NCBI RefSeq assembly: GCF_019802085.1
Contig: NZ_JAHVHV010000001.1
Coordinates: forward strand, 496,001 to 560,000
DNA: 64,000 nt
Source of the DNA: Ferrimonas balearica
GTDB taxonomy: Bacteria > Pseudomonadota > Gammaproteobacteria > Enterobacterales > Shewanellaceae
Reading direction: 5' to 3'
Positions 6,932 to 14,400 of the stretch are shown piece after piece (within the stretch, counting starts at the first letter, position 1; every line of letters begins with the position of its first letter). Under the pieces are notes generated by a model. That model was given only the letters and a program-made list of their open reading frames with translations. It made no database searches and was not told the DNA's origin. The position numbers and the translations under genes are program-made.

Positions 6932-8182
6932 TCACAATCTTTGGGTCAGTCCATCGGCCAGCGTGTGTCGATAGGCGCGCCAGGCCGGGATCAGCCCCGC
7001 CAGGGAGCCGGCCACCTGTACCGCCGCCATCATCCACAAGATGGTGCCCGATGGCAAATCCAGGCTCAGCACCAGGCCGTACTGCTCCAGCGCAAAGGGC
7101 GCCAGCACCAGCACCACGCCCTGGGCCAGCAGGTAGCCCAGCACCGTGCCGATCAGGGCCAGCAGTGCCGCTTCGGCCCACAGCAGCAGGAAGATGTGCC
7201 GGGGACCGGCGCCCATGGCCCGCAGGATCGCCATCTCGCGGCGGCGCTCGTTGAGGCTGGCCAGCAGGGTGGTGAGCATGCCGGTCAGGCCCACCGCCAC
7301 CACAAAGGCGGCGACGATGGCCAGGGCTTTCTCCGCCTGGCTGAGTAGGGTCCACAGCTCCGCCAACGCCATCCCCGGCAGCACCGCCGACAGCGGCTCC
7401 GCCCGGTAGGTGTTGATGGCCCGCTGCACCCCAAGCAGTTGGAACTTGCTCTCCAGCCCCACCAGGAAGGCGGTGATGGTCTTGGGGGTCAGGTCCATCT
7501 GCTTGACCTGGTCCACCTCCACGCCGTGGGTGCGCACGCCCCCCTGCCAGCCCACGTGGATCGCCTCGATGGCCTCCAGTGACACATGCAGGGTGCGATC
7601 CACCGGGGTGCCGGTGGGCGCCAGGATCCCCACCACGGTGAAGGGCATGTCGTCGTGCAGCGAGAAGCTGGTGGAACCGCCGGCCCCATGGGCTAGGGCC
7701 AGCTCGTCACCGAGCTTGTAACCGAGCTTGTTGGCCACCTCGGCACCCAGCACCACCTCGAACAAACGGTCGAAGCGCTCCCCCTGGGCCAGGCTCAGGG
7801 ACTGCTTCCGACCGAACTGGTAGTGGTCGAAGTAGGCCTGGTTGGTGCCCAGCACCCGGTACCCCCGGTGCGAGTCCCCCAACGACAGCGGGATGGTCCA
7901 GGCTACGCCGCGGGTCTGGGACAGCCGCTCATAGGTTTCCCAGCCGATGTTGTTGGTGGCGTTGCCCAGGCGGAACACCGAGTAGAGCAGCAGGTTGATG
8001 TTGCCGCTTCGAGCGCCCACCACCAGATCCGTGCCGGAGATGGTGTTGGCGAAGCTCTGCTTGGCCTGGCTGCGCACCAGCTCCACGCCGATAAAAAGGG
8101 CCACCGCCACGGCGATCACCGTCAGGGTCAGCAGCACCGAGGTGAGGCGGTTGCGCAGACTTTGCAGCATCAGGGTCAGCAT
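6932..8182 (-). CDS. ABC transporter permease, FtsX/MacB-LolCE type
   Basis: 416-residue inner-membrane protein with the four-helix type VII ABC topology: one N-terminal helix (about residues 12-35), a large periplasmic domain of about 230 residues, and three C-terminal helices after residue 275. The C-terminal part has the LNERRREMAILRAMGA coupling element typical of FtsX-domain permeases. The start overlaps the ATPase gene by 7 bases, indicating translational coupling. Proteins of this fold usually couple ATP hydrolysis to mechanical work in the periplasm rather than moving solute across the membrane. With the His-rich DUF2796 protein this looks like the ZrgC-type subunit of a zinc-uptake system; the exact role is inferred. 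Confidence 0.85.
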   Translation of the reverse strand: MLTLMLQSLRNRLTSVLLTLTVIAVAVALFIGVELVRSQAKQSFANTISGTDLVVGARSGNINLLLYSVFRLGNATNNIGWETYERLSQTRGVAWTIPLSLGDSHRGYRVLGTNQAYFDHYQFGRKQSLSLAQGERFDRLFEVVLGAEVANKLGYKLGDELALAHGAGGSTSFSLHDDMPFTVVGILAPTGTPVDRTLHVSLEAIEAIHVGWQGGVRTHGVEVDQVKQMDLTPKTITAFLVGLESKFQLLGVQRAINTYRAEPLSAVLPGMALAELWTLLSQAEKALAIVAAFVVAVGLTGMLTTLLASLNERRREMAILRAMGAGPRHIFLLLWAEAALLALIGTVLGYLLAQGVVLVLAPFALEQYGLVLSLDLPSGTILWMMAAVQVAGSLAGLIPAWRAYRHTLADGLTQRL

Positions 8183-8865
8183 GGCCGCACCTCCGTGCCC
8201 TGGTCATGGACATGAAGCTGGTACTGGGTGTCCACGCACTCGGCCAGGGCCGGGTCGTGGCTGACCAGCAGGAGGCTGGAACCCGCCGCCTGGCACTGGG
8301 CGGTCAGCAGCGCCATAAAGCGGTCGCGGCTGTCCGGGTCCAGGGCCGAGGTGGGTTCGTCCGCCAAGATCAGCGCCGGGCTGCCCAGCAGGGCACGGGC
8401 CACGGCGACCCGCTGCTGCTGGCCTACCGACAACTCGGTGACCGGCCGGGCCAGCACCGATTCGGGCAGCTCCATGGCGGCCATCAGGCGGCGCACCTCG
8501 GCTTCAGGCTGGGTCACCCGCTTGCGTCGCTCGGGGGCGAACTTGAGCGGCAGCAGGATGTTGTCGTGCACGCTCAGGTAGGGCAGCAGGTTGAACTGCT
8601 GGAACACGATGCCCATCGCCTCGGCCCGAAGCCGGTCGCGCTGACCGGCGCTCAGGGTGCTGAGCTCGGTGCCGGTCAGGCGCAGGGTGCCGGTATCCGG
8701 TTTGAGTACCCCGGCGATGAGGTTCAGCAAAGTGGACTTGCCGCTGCCGGACACGCCGCGCAGCATGGCCCGCTCACCGGCGGCCAGAGCCAGCCGGGGC
8801 AGGCTCAGGCTGCGGCCGGAGCCGGGCCATTGATAGGAGAGGTGGTCAATCTCGAGTTGGTGCAT
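8176..8865 (-). CDS. ABC transporter ATP-binding protein (LolD/ZrgB-like)
   Basis: 229-residue ATPase with every ABC motif: Walker A GVSGSGKST (about residues 38-46), Q-loop in FQQFNLLPY, signature LSVGQQQRVAVARAL, Walker B LILADEPTSALD and the H-loop in LLVSHDPA. The FQQFNLLPYLSVHDN segment is typical of the LolD/MacB subfamily that works with FtsX-type permeases. It lies 4 bases downstream of the zrgA-like gene and overlaps the permease gene by 7 bases, so the three are one translation-coupled unit. The likely role is energising the zinc-related complex; lipoprotein release is a less likely alternative given the neighbours. Confidence 0.88.
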   Translation of the reverse strand: MHQLEIDHLSYQWPGSGRSLSLPRLALAAGERAMLRGVSGSGKSTLLNLIAGVLKPDTGTLRLTGTELSTLSAGQRDRLRAEAMGIVFQQFNLLPYLSVHDNILLPLKFAPERRKRVTQPEAEVRRLMAAMELPESVLARPVTELSVGQQQRVAVARALLGSPALILADEPTSALDPDSRDRFMALLTAQCQAAGSSLLLVSHDPALAECVDTQYQLHVHDQGTEVRPC

Positions 8866-8869
8866 CGGC

Positions 8870-9601
8870 TTACCATTGGGCCACGGGGGAGGAGGGGGTC
8901 AGCTCGGCACCACCGCTGCCGGTCTCGCTGAGGCGCTGCAGGGTCAGGCGGTGGATCTCCGGGTAGTGCTTGAACAGCGGCACCTTAAGATCGGTGACCG
9001 GGCCTTCACACTGCCAGAACCACTGGGCTTCCAGCTCCATATGACCGGACGCGCTGGGGTCTTCCAGGCCCGCCGGCGGGGTGATCTGCACCTCGGTGGC
9101 CTGGCAGTTGGCATCGCGGCTGAGCTCGAAGAAGCGGTGACCGGCGGTCAGTTGGCCCAGCACCCGGCGTACCAGGGCTTCCTCGTCGGCGTTTTGCGGC
9201 GCCCGCTCGAAGCCCCAGAGGCTGTCGGTGGGCAGGCTCAGCCCCACCATCACCTGCTCACCCTCCTGGATCAGGGTCAGCTGACCTTCGCCATGGACAT
9301 GGGCGCCGTGGCCCTCACCATGGTCGTGGTCATGGTCGCCATGGTCGTGCCCGTCATGGGCTGCATGGTCGTGGTCGCCATGGTCGTGACCCTCATGGGC
9401 CGCATGGTCGTGAGCCTCATGATCATGGCCGTCGTGGGCCGCGTGGTCATGGCCATCGTGGCCGCCTTCCTGGACCGAAGCGGTGGCCGCATGGGCATGG
9501 TCATGATCGTGGTCATGATCATGGTCGTGATCGTGGGGGTGGCAGGCGCTCAGGGTCAGGGCGGCGGCGATGGCGGTGGCGGTCAAAGTCAGGGTTTTCA
9601 C
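8870..9601 (-). CDS. zrgA: ZrgA/DUF2796 family zinc-uptake protein with His-rich repeat region
   Basis: 243-residue exported protein. Residues about 21-110 are dominated by His-Asp, HAAHDGHDH and HDHDHDH repeats, a strong metal-binding signature. The DUF2796 domain follows, starting near HVHGEGQLTL. The signal ends in LSAC (C20), so it may be lipidated rather than freely periplasmic. NCBI names this family ZrgA after the Vibrio cholerae zinc-regulated gene; the role is periplasmic zinc capture. It is followed at 4 bases by the ABC ATPase and permease. The repeat region is low-complexity at DNA level and may vary in length between strains. Confidence 0.82.
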   Translation of the reverse strand: MKTLTLTATAIAAALTLSACHPHDHDHDHDHDHDHAHAATASVQEGGHDGHDHAAHDGHDHEAHDHAAHEGHDHGDHDHAAHDGHDHGDHDHDHGEGHGAHVHGEGQLTLIQEGEQVMVGLSLPTDSLWGFERAPQNADEEALVRRVLGQLTAGHRFFELSRDANCQATEVQITPPAGLEDPSASGHMELEAQWFWQCEGPVTDLKVPLFKHYPEIHRLTLQRLSETGSGGAELTPSSPVAQW

Positions 9602-9641
9602 AAGGGGTTCTCCGGTTGAAAAAGGCGTAACGGTTCGACGT

Positions 9642-9652
9642 GTTATGACAAC
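9642..9652 (-). promoter_or_regulatory. Weak Zur-like dyad upstream of zrgA
   Basis: On the minus strand GTTGTCATAAC is a near-dyad resembling the half sites of Zur boxes (GTTATAnTATAAC) but 2 bp shorter than the consensus. It lies about 45 bases before the zrgA start and overlaps the end of the upstream gene. Zinc repression by Zur is expected for zrg operons; this particular site is doubtful. Confidence 0.2.
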
Positions 9653-9939
9653 GGGAGGGCGGGGGGATCGCGGATCCCCACCTTTGTGACGGGGCGCAGC
9701 ACCGGCTGGTGAGGCTCGGTCTGTCGCGGCGCCTGGGGGGCCGCCGTGGCCGGCAGTTCGACCGCGGTGCCCGGCAGGGCGTGGAGCCAGTGGTCGATGA
9801 TCAGTGCCTGGGCACAGGGATCACTGCCATCGAGGTGGTGCAGGGTTTCCGCCAGCGCGTGGCTGGAGAGCAGGGACAGGCACAGGGCCCATCCCAGCAG
9901 GGCCGTGGCGGTCAGCCGCCGTAGGCTGGCATCAGCCAA
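9643..9939 (-). CDS. Small exported protein in the zinc operon (TTG start)
   Basis: 98-residue protein with a signal-like N-terminus (LRRLTATALLGWALCLSLLSSHALA), then ETLHHLDGSDPCAQ and a Pro/Thr-rich tail. A hydrophobic leader followed by an His-His-Leu-Asp / Cys motif resembles small DUF2946/DUF2607-type proteins found beside metal-transport genes, but assignment is tentative. No ATG exists in the plausible range; the TTG at 9939 overlaps the bcp stop by 8 bases and is the best start. Sitting between bcp and zrgA on the same strand, it is likely co-transcribed. A GTG or CTG start nearby is possible. Confidence 0.55.
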   Translation of the reverse strand: MADASLRRLTATALLGWALCLSLLSSHALAETLHHLDGSDPCAQALIIDHWLHALPGTAVELPATAAPQAPRQTEPHQPVLRPVTKVGIRDPPALPLS

Positions 9940-10393
9940 GCAGGTCCAGCACCACCTGGTGGTGGTCCTTGGTTTTGAACTTGTTGATGAAGTGCTCAAT
10001 GGTGCCGTCGGCGCCAATGAGGAAGCTGAGGCGGTGGATGCCGTCGTACTCGCGGCCCATGAACTTCTTGAGGCCCCAGACGCCAAAGGCGTCGGCCACG
10101 GCGTGGTCTTCGTCGGAGAGCAGGGTGAAGTTCAGCGCGTCCCGCTCGGCGAACTTGGCCAGCCGCTTGACCGGGTCCGGGCTGATCCCCAGTACCACCA
10201 CCCCTTTCTCCGCCAGGGCCGCCTGGCTGTCCCGCAGGTTCTGGGCCTGCACCGTGCAGCCGGGGGTCATCGCCTTGGGGTAGAAGTAGACCAGCACCCG
10301 CTGGCCGGCAAAGTCACTCAGGGAGACGTCCTGGCCGTTTTGATCCTGGAGGGTGAATTGGGGGGCCTTGTCGCCGGCCTGCAGGGTGTTCAT
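9932..10393 (-). CDS. bcp: Thioredoxin-dependent peroxiredoxin, Bcp family
   Basis: Cytoplasmic peroxidase of 153 residues reducing hydrogen peroxide and organic hydroperoxides. The peroxidatic cysteine is C46 in PKAMTPGCTVQA. The position that holds the resolving cysteine in E. coli Bcp (five residues later) is glutamine (Q51), and there is no other cysteine, so this is a 1-Cys type needing an external thiol for resolution. The ATG at 10393 was preferred over the longer open frame because family members begin MN-PLxxGDxAPxF. It follows gcvR at 17 bases, the same gene pair and order as in E. coli. Confidence 0.92.
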   Translation of the reverse strand: MNTLQAGDKAPQFTLQDQNGQDVSLSDFAGQRVLVYFYPKAMTPGCTVQAQNLRDSQAALAEKGVVVLGISPDPVKRLAKFAERDALNFTLLSDEDHAVADAFGVWGLKKFMGREYDGIHRLSFLIGADGTIEHFINKFKTKDHHQVVLDLLG

Positions 10394-10410
10394 GGTTGTG
10401 CTCCTTGTGC

Positions 10411-10950
10411 TCAATCCTGTTGGGCGCCTTCCATACGGTGGAAACGGCATTGCAGGTTCAACTCCCGGGCCAGCTCTTCCAGGCTGGCCTCCAGGGCGTC
10501 CAGGTCCACCCGGGCGGTGACGTTGATGCGCAGCTCAACTTGTTGCAACTGGGCGCCGTCGTCCCCCTGGCGGGCGTTGGAGCTGAACCCGGCCAGGTCC
10601 AGCTCGCGATCCGCCAGGAACTGGGTGATCCGCTTCATGGTGCCCCGGCGGTCCAGACCCTCGAACTCCGCCACCAGTCGGGAGGTGAAGTCCATGGGGG
10701 TGTGCTCCGAGGTGCGCTTGCAGATGGTCAACAGCTCCCACTGGGCGGCGTGCACGGGCAGTTCGGCTTCCAGCCGGGCGATGGCGGCGTAACTGCCGCC
10801 CACCAGCATGATCAGGGAGAATTCGTTGCCGAAGATGGCCACGCGGCTGTCGATGATGTCGCAATCGCAGCTGGCGGTAAGCTTGGCCAGCTTGTTGACG
10901 ATGCCGGGCCGGTCCGTGCCCATGGCGGTGACGGCCAGATACTGGGTCAT
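10411..10950 (-). CDS. gcvR: Glycine cleavage system transcriptional repressor GcvR
   Basis: 179-residue protein with two tandem ACT domains. The N-terminal one begins YLAVTAMGTDRPGIVNKL and the second includes DRRGTMKRITQFLADREL. GcvR has no DNA-binding domain; in E. coli it binds GcvA and prevents activation of the gcv operon when glycine is low. The start at 10950 matches family length, although the frame stays open far upstream into the dapA leader. Synteny with bcp downstream and dapA divergent strongly supports the assignment. Confidence 0.9.
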   Translation of the reverse strand: MTQYLAVTAMGTDRPGIVNKLAKLTASCDCDIIDSRVAIFGNEFSLIMLVGGSYAAIARLEAELPVHAAQWELLTICKRTSEHTPMDFTSRLVAEFEGLDRRGTMKRITQFLADRELDLAGFSSNARQGDDGAQLQQVELRINVTARVDLDALEASLEELARELNLQCRFHRMEGAQQD

Positions 10951-11119
10951 GTGGGGTCCTATCTCGGTCGACGGGCGACCGTTTTGGCGGCGGAATTGAG
11001 CCGTGCGGGAAAAAAAGATGGCCGCCATGCTAGCACAAAGGCCCAGCGTGGTCGCGACCTTGTCTTCATCCAGGTGCAACAGTACCATAGCTGGCTCTAT
11101 TACATGGGGAACGCACGGG

Positions 11120-11998
11120 ATGTTTCGCGGAAGTATTGTCGCCCTGGTGACGCCAATGAACCAGGATGGCTCGGTGGATTTTGCCACCTTGAGCAACTTA
11201 GTAGAGTTTCACATCGACAACGGCACCGACGCCATCGTGGCCGTGGGCACCACCGGTGAATCCGCCACCCTGTCCGTGCCGGAGCACGTTGCCGTGGTCA
11301 AAGCGGTGGTGGACCAGGTGGCCGGGCGCATCCCGGTGATCGCCGGCGCCGGCGCCAACAGCACCGCCGAGGCCATCGCCCTGACTGAAGCCTGTGACCA
11401 GGCCGGGGCCGACGGCATGCTGTCGGTGACCCCCTACTACAACAAGCCGACCCAGGCCGGGCTGATCGCCCACTTCAGCGCCATCGCGGCGGCCACCGAC
11501 AAGCCCCAGATCCTCTACAACGTGCCCGGTCGCACCTGCTGCGACCTGAAGCCAGAAACCGTGGCGGAACTTAGCCGGGTGAAAAACATCGTAGGCATTA
11601 AGGAAGCCACCGGGGATCTGTCCCGGGTGACCCCCCTGCGCCAGCTCTGCGGCGACGATTTTGTCCTGTTGACCGGTGACGACCCGACCGCCATGGCCTT
11701 TATGCTGGCCGGCGGCGACGGCGTCATCTCGGTCACCAACAACGTCCGCCCGAAAGAGTTCAAGGCGCTGTGCGACGCCGCTTTGGCCGGAGATCTGGCC
11801 AACGCCCGTCGCCTGGATGCCCAGCTCTACCCCCTGTACGGGGCGCTGTTCGTCGAGTCCAACCCCATCCCGGTGAAGTGGGCCATGGAAGCGATCGGCC
11901 AGACCGAGCAGACGGTGATGCGCCTGCCGCTGACCGAGCTGAGCGAACAAGGAAAAGTCAAAGTGCGCGAGGCGCTGAACGCCTCCGCCACTGTTTGA
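11120..11998 (+). CDS. dapA: 4-hydroxy-tetrahydrodipicolinate synthase
   Basis: 292-residue TIM-barrel enzyme condensing pyruvate with aspartate semialdehyde, the first committed step to lysine and diaminopimelate. All key residues occupy the E. coli numbering: T44-T45, Y107, Y133, R138 and the Schiff-base lysine K161 in VGIKEATGD. The start at 11120 gives exactly the length of the E. coli enzyme and the family N-terminus [12 protein letters not shown]. It is followed at 9 bases by bamC and diverges from gcvR, with promoters for both expected in the 169-bp spacer. Confidence 0.97.
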   Translation: MFRGSIVALVTPMNQDGSVDFATLSNLVEFHIDNGTDAIVAVGTTGESATLSVPEHVAVVKAVVDQVAGRIPVIAGAGANSTAEAIALTEACDQAGADGMLSVTPYYNKPTQAGLIAHFSAIAAATDKPQILYNVPGRTCCDLKPETVAELSRVKNIVGIKEATGDLSRVTPLRQLCGDDFVLLTGDDPTAMAFMLAGGDGVISVTNNVRPKEFKALCDAALAGDLANARRLDAQLYPLYGALFVESNPIPVKWAMEAIGQTEQTVMRLPLTELSEQGKVKVREALNASATV

Positions 11999-12007
11999 GG
12001 GAAGTGA

Positions 12008-13105
12008 ATGAAACGGAATCTCCTCGCCATTGCGGTAATGGCGCCGGTTATGGTCCTGGTGGGGTGCAGCACCCCGCTGGAACGTCGTCAGGCCAGTGGT
12101 GGCTTCGAGTACCTGGAACAGCCCACCCCCACCGAGCTGGTGGTGCCCGCCGGGCTGGAAGCGCCCCGAGTCAGTCGGGAGTTTGATATCCCGCAGCTGG
12201 GTGGCGAAGTGGACCGCGACGTGATCGGGGCTCGCCTGGACGTGCGCCCGCCGCTGCAGGTATTGCCCCTGGCCCCCGGCACCCGTTTGCAGGACGGCGT
12301 CGACAGCATCACCGTACTGGTGGAAAGCAACGAAGATGACCTGGACCTAGCCCGCGAGATCAACGACACCCTGGTGAAGTTCCTCGACGCCCAGTCCATC
12401 ACCGTGGCCAACAACGACGGCGCCGTCATTGTCACCGACTGGATCGAGGACAAAGAGGTGATCGGCAAGTCCTGGTTCCGCGACAAGGTCTACCAGATCC
12501 GTCAGCGCTACGAGTTCGACACTGCGGTGAAGGACCACGGCCGCAGCGGCGCCATCACCATCGAGCTGGTTGACCACGAAGAGGGTCTGGATGGCATCGA
12601 TGAGAGCATCGTGCTGACCGACGCCGACCGTCGTCGCTACGCCATCGACATGCTCAACAACGCCATCGCCTTCATGAACCACGAGCGCATGCAGCGCCAG
12701 GCGGCCCAGGAGCTGGTGAGCGGCCGCGGCATCAAGACCGAGCTGGGTTTCGATGCCGACGAGAACACCGCCTTCGTGGCCGAAGCCGACTTTATCCAGG
12801 TGTGGCGTCGCATGGACAAGGTGCTGCCCCTGCTGGGCTTCGAGGTGCGTGACCTCGACCAGCAACTGGGCACCTACTTCGTCGATTACGATCCGGACTT
12901 GGGCTTCTGGGCCAAGCTGTGGGGTGACAACGACGTCTTGCCCTTGGAAGAGGGCCCCTATCAAGTCCGCGTCGAGGGGATGGGGGAGCGCACCGCCATC
13001 ACCGTGATGGACAACGAGGCCAAACCCCTGCCCACCGAGACCGTCACCCAGATGTACAACCGCTTCGCCGAGCTGTTGCAAAAAGAGAGCCGGGAACTGC
13101 AGTAA
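12008..13105 (+). CDS. bamC: Outer membrane assembly lipoprotein BamC
   Basis: 365-residue lipoprotein (NlpB) of the BAM beta-barrel assembly complex. The signal ends LVGC, lipidation at C20. An unstructured N-terminal segment precedes two helix-grip domains: the first near residues 100-215, the second, starting DADENTAFVAEADF, near 250-350. It is slightly longer than the E. coli protein (344). It is co-transcribed with dapA as in E. coli, with a strong terminator after the stop. Unlike E. coli, purC does not follow. Confidence 0.93.
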   Translation: MKRNLLAIAVMAPVMVLVGCSTPLERRQASGGFEYLEQPTPTELVVPAGLEAPRVSREFDIPQLGGEVDRDVIGARLDVRPPLQVLPLAPGTRLQDGVDSITVLVESNEDDLDLAREINDTLVKFLDAQSITVANNDGAVIVTDWIEDKEVIGKSWFRDKVYQIRQRYEFDTAVKDHGRSGAITIELVDHEEGLDGIDESIVLTDADRRRYAIDMLNNAIAFMNHERMQRQAAQELVSGRGIKTELGFDADENTAFVAEADFIQVWRRMDKVLPLLGFEVRDLDQQLGTYFVDYDPDLGFWAKLWGDNDVLPLEEGPYQVRVEGMGERTAITVMDNEAKPLPTETVTQMYNRFAELLQKESRELQ

Positions 13106-13116
13106 CAGTCCCGATG

Positions 13117-13146
13117 AAAAAAGGCAGCCTCAGGGCTGCCTTTTTT
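13117..13146 (+). terminator. Terminator after bamC
   Basis: AAAAAAGGCAGCC / GGCTGCCTTTTTT stem with a TCAG loop and a T6 tract, 11 bases after the bamC stop. Confidence 0.92.
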
Positions 13147-13329
13147 GTGCGCGCTGCCCGGCGCCGGCCTTTTGCGCTGCCCAAAAAGCGGGCAAAAGTT
13201 AGCGTGCTGTTGCGTGGCGGTGGTTGGGATGTACTTGGTTGTATTGAGTCATGACTGACTGGCACTTCTTTACGTTTATTGACGGGTCCATGGGGTACCA
13301 TGCCGGCACTCAAATGGAGATCCGTCCCG

Positions 13330-14400
13330 ATGTCGAAGAAGTTTGTTGTTCCCCTCGTGTTGTTCGCTGCGGCTGCGGCGGCCTACCTGACCCTGGCCCC
13401 CAGCGATGAGAAATCCGCTGCCAAGCCCGGCGCCCGCCCCGTGGAGGTGGAGACCGCCAACGTGGCCGCGCTGGAGCTGCCCCAGCAGCTGGCCCTGGTG
13501 GCCAACCTGGAAGCCTGGCAGGCGGTGACCATCGCCCCGGAGGTGTCCGGGCGCCTGGTGGGCCTGATGGTGGACAGCGGCGATCGGGTGCAGCGGGGCC
13601 AGGTGCTGGCCCGGCTGGACAACCTGCAGCAAACCGCCCAGCGGGATGAAGCCAAGGCCTACCTGGTGGAGGCTCAGCGCCAACTGGCGGAGCGCACCCG
13701 CCTGGCGGACAAGGGCGCCATCTCCGCCTCCGAACTGGCGGCCCAGGAAGCGGAAGTGGCCATGGCCCAGGCGCGCCTGGCCAGCGCCGAGGCGGAGCTG
13801 GACAAGCGCACCCTGCTGGCCCCCTTCGACGGGGTGGTGGGGCTGGTGAGCCACGCCCCGGGCGCCCAGGTGGTCAGCGGTGAAGCCCTGATGACCCTGG
13901 ACGAGCTGGACCGGCTTCGGCTGGACCTGGCGGTGCCCCAGCGTTACCTGGCCACCCTGGCGGCGGGCCAGAGCGTACAGGCTCAGATCGACGCCTGGCC
14001 GGGACGGGCCTTTGCCGGTCAACTGGTGGCGGTGGACAGCCGGGTCAACGCCAACGACATGACGGTGGCGGCGCGCTTCCAGTTCGACAACCAGGATGAG
14101 CGCCTCAAGCCGGGCATGCTCACCCGCATCGACTTCGCCCTGCCCGCCGAGGTCAAACCGGTGATCCCGGTGCAGGCGATGGAGTACTCCGGCTCCGACC
14201 GTTTCGTCTACACCGTGGACGAGGACAACATCGCCCACCGCACCCTGATTGAGCCCGGGATCCGCCAGGGCAACACCATTGCCGTTAACGGCGGCCTGGA
14301 CGTGGGCCAGCGCATCGTAGTCAAGGGCCTGGTCAGCATCAAGGACGGCAGCACCGTTCATGAAGCCGGAGTCGGCCAGATGGGCGAGGTTGCGCGCTGA
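13330..14400 (+). CDS. RND efflux periplasmic adaptor (MFP) subunit, system 1
   Basis: 356-residue membrane fusion protein linking an RND pump to an outer-membrane channel. There is an N-terminal membrane anchor or signal (residues 1-20), then the lipoyl half motifs (VSGRLVGLMVDSGDRV and LLAPFDGVVGLV), a short coiled-coil hairpin near residues 95-155, beta-barrel, and a membrane-proximal domain. The start at 13330 has GGAG at 13316 and the expected MSKKFVVPLVLF anchor; an upstream in-frame ATG is less likely. The stop codon shares one base with the pump start (TGATG), indicating coupling. No outer-membrane factor is adjacent; a shared TolC-type channel is likely. A 10-bp palindrome (AGTCATGACT) lies at 13247, but no regulator gene is nearby. 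Confidence 0.9.
   Translation: MSKKFVVPLVLFAAAAAAYLTLAPSDEKSAAKPGARPVEVETANVAALELPQQLALVANLEAWQAVTIAPEVSGRLVGLMVDSGDRVQRGQVLARLDNLQQTAQRDEAKAYLVEAQRQLAERTRLADKGAISASELAAQEAEVAMAQARLASAEAELDKRTLLAPFDGVVGLVSHAPGAQVVSGEALMTLDELDRLRLDLAVPQRYLATLAAGQSVQAQIDAWPGRAFAGQLVAVDSRVNANDMTVAARFQFDNQDERLKPGMLTRIDFALPAEVKPVIPVQAMEYSGSDRFVYTVDEDNIAHRTLIEPGIRQGNTIAVNGGLDVGQRIVVKGLVSIKDGSTVHEAGVGQMGEVAR

Noticed and set aside
9276..9545. His-Asp tract as a CRISPR-like or intergenic tandem repeat.
   Set aside because: The repeats are in frame inside zrgA, irregular, and have no spacers.
13247..13256. 10-bp palindrome AGTCATGACT upstream of RND system 1 as an operator.
   Set aside because: Too short to support without a nearby regulator gene or conservation; mentioned only in the adaptor entry.
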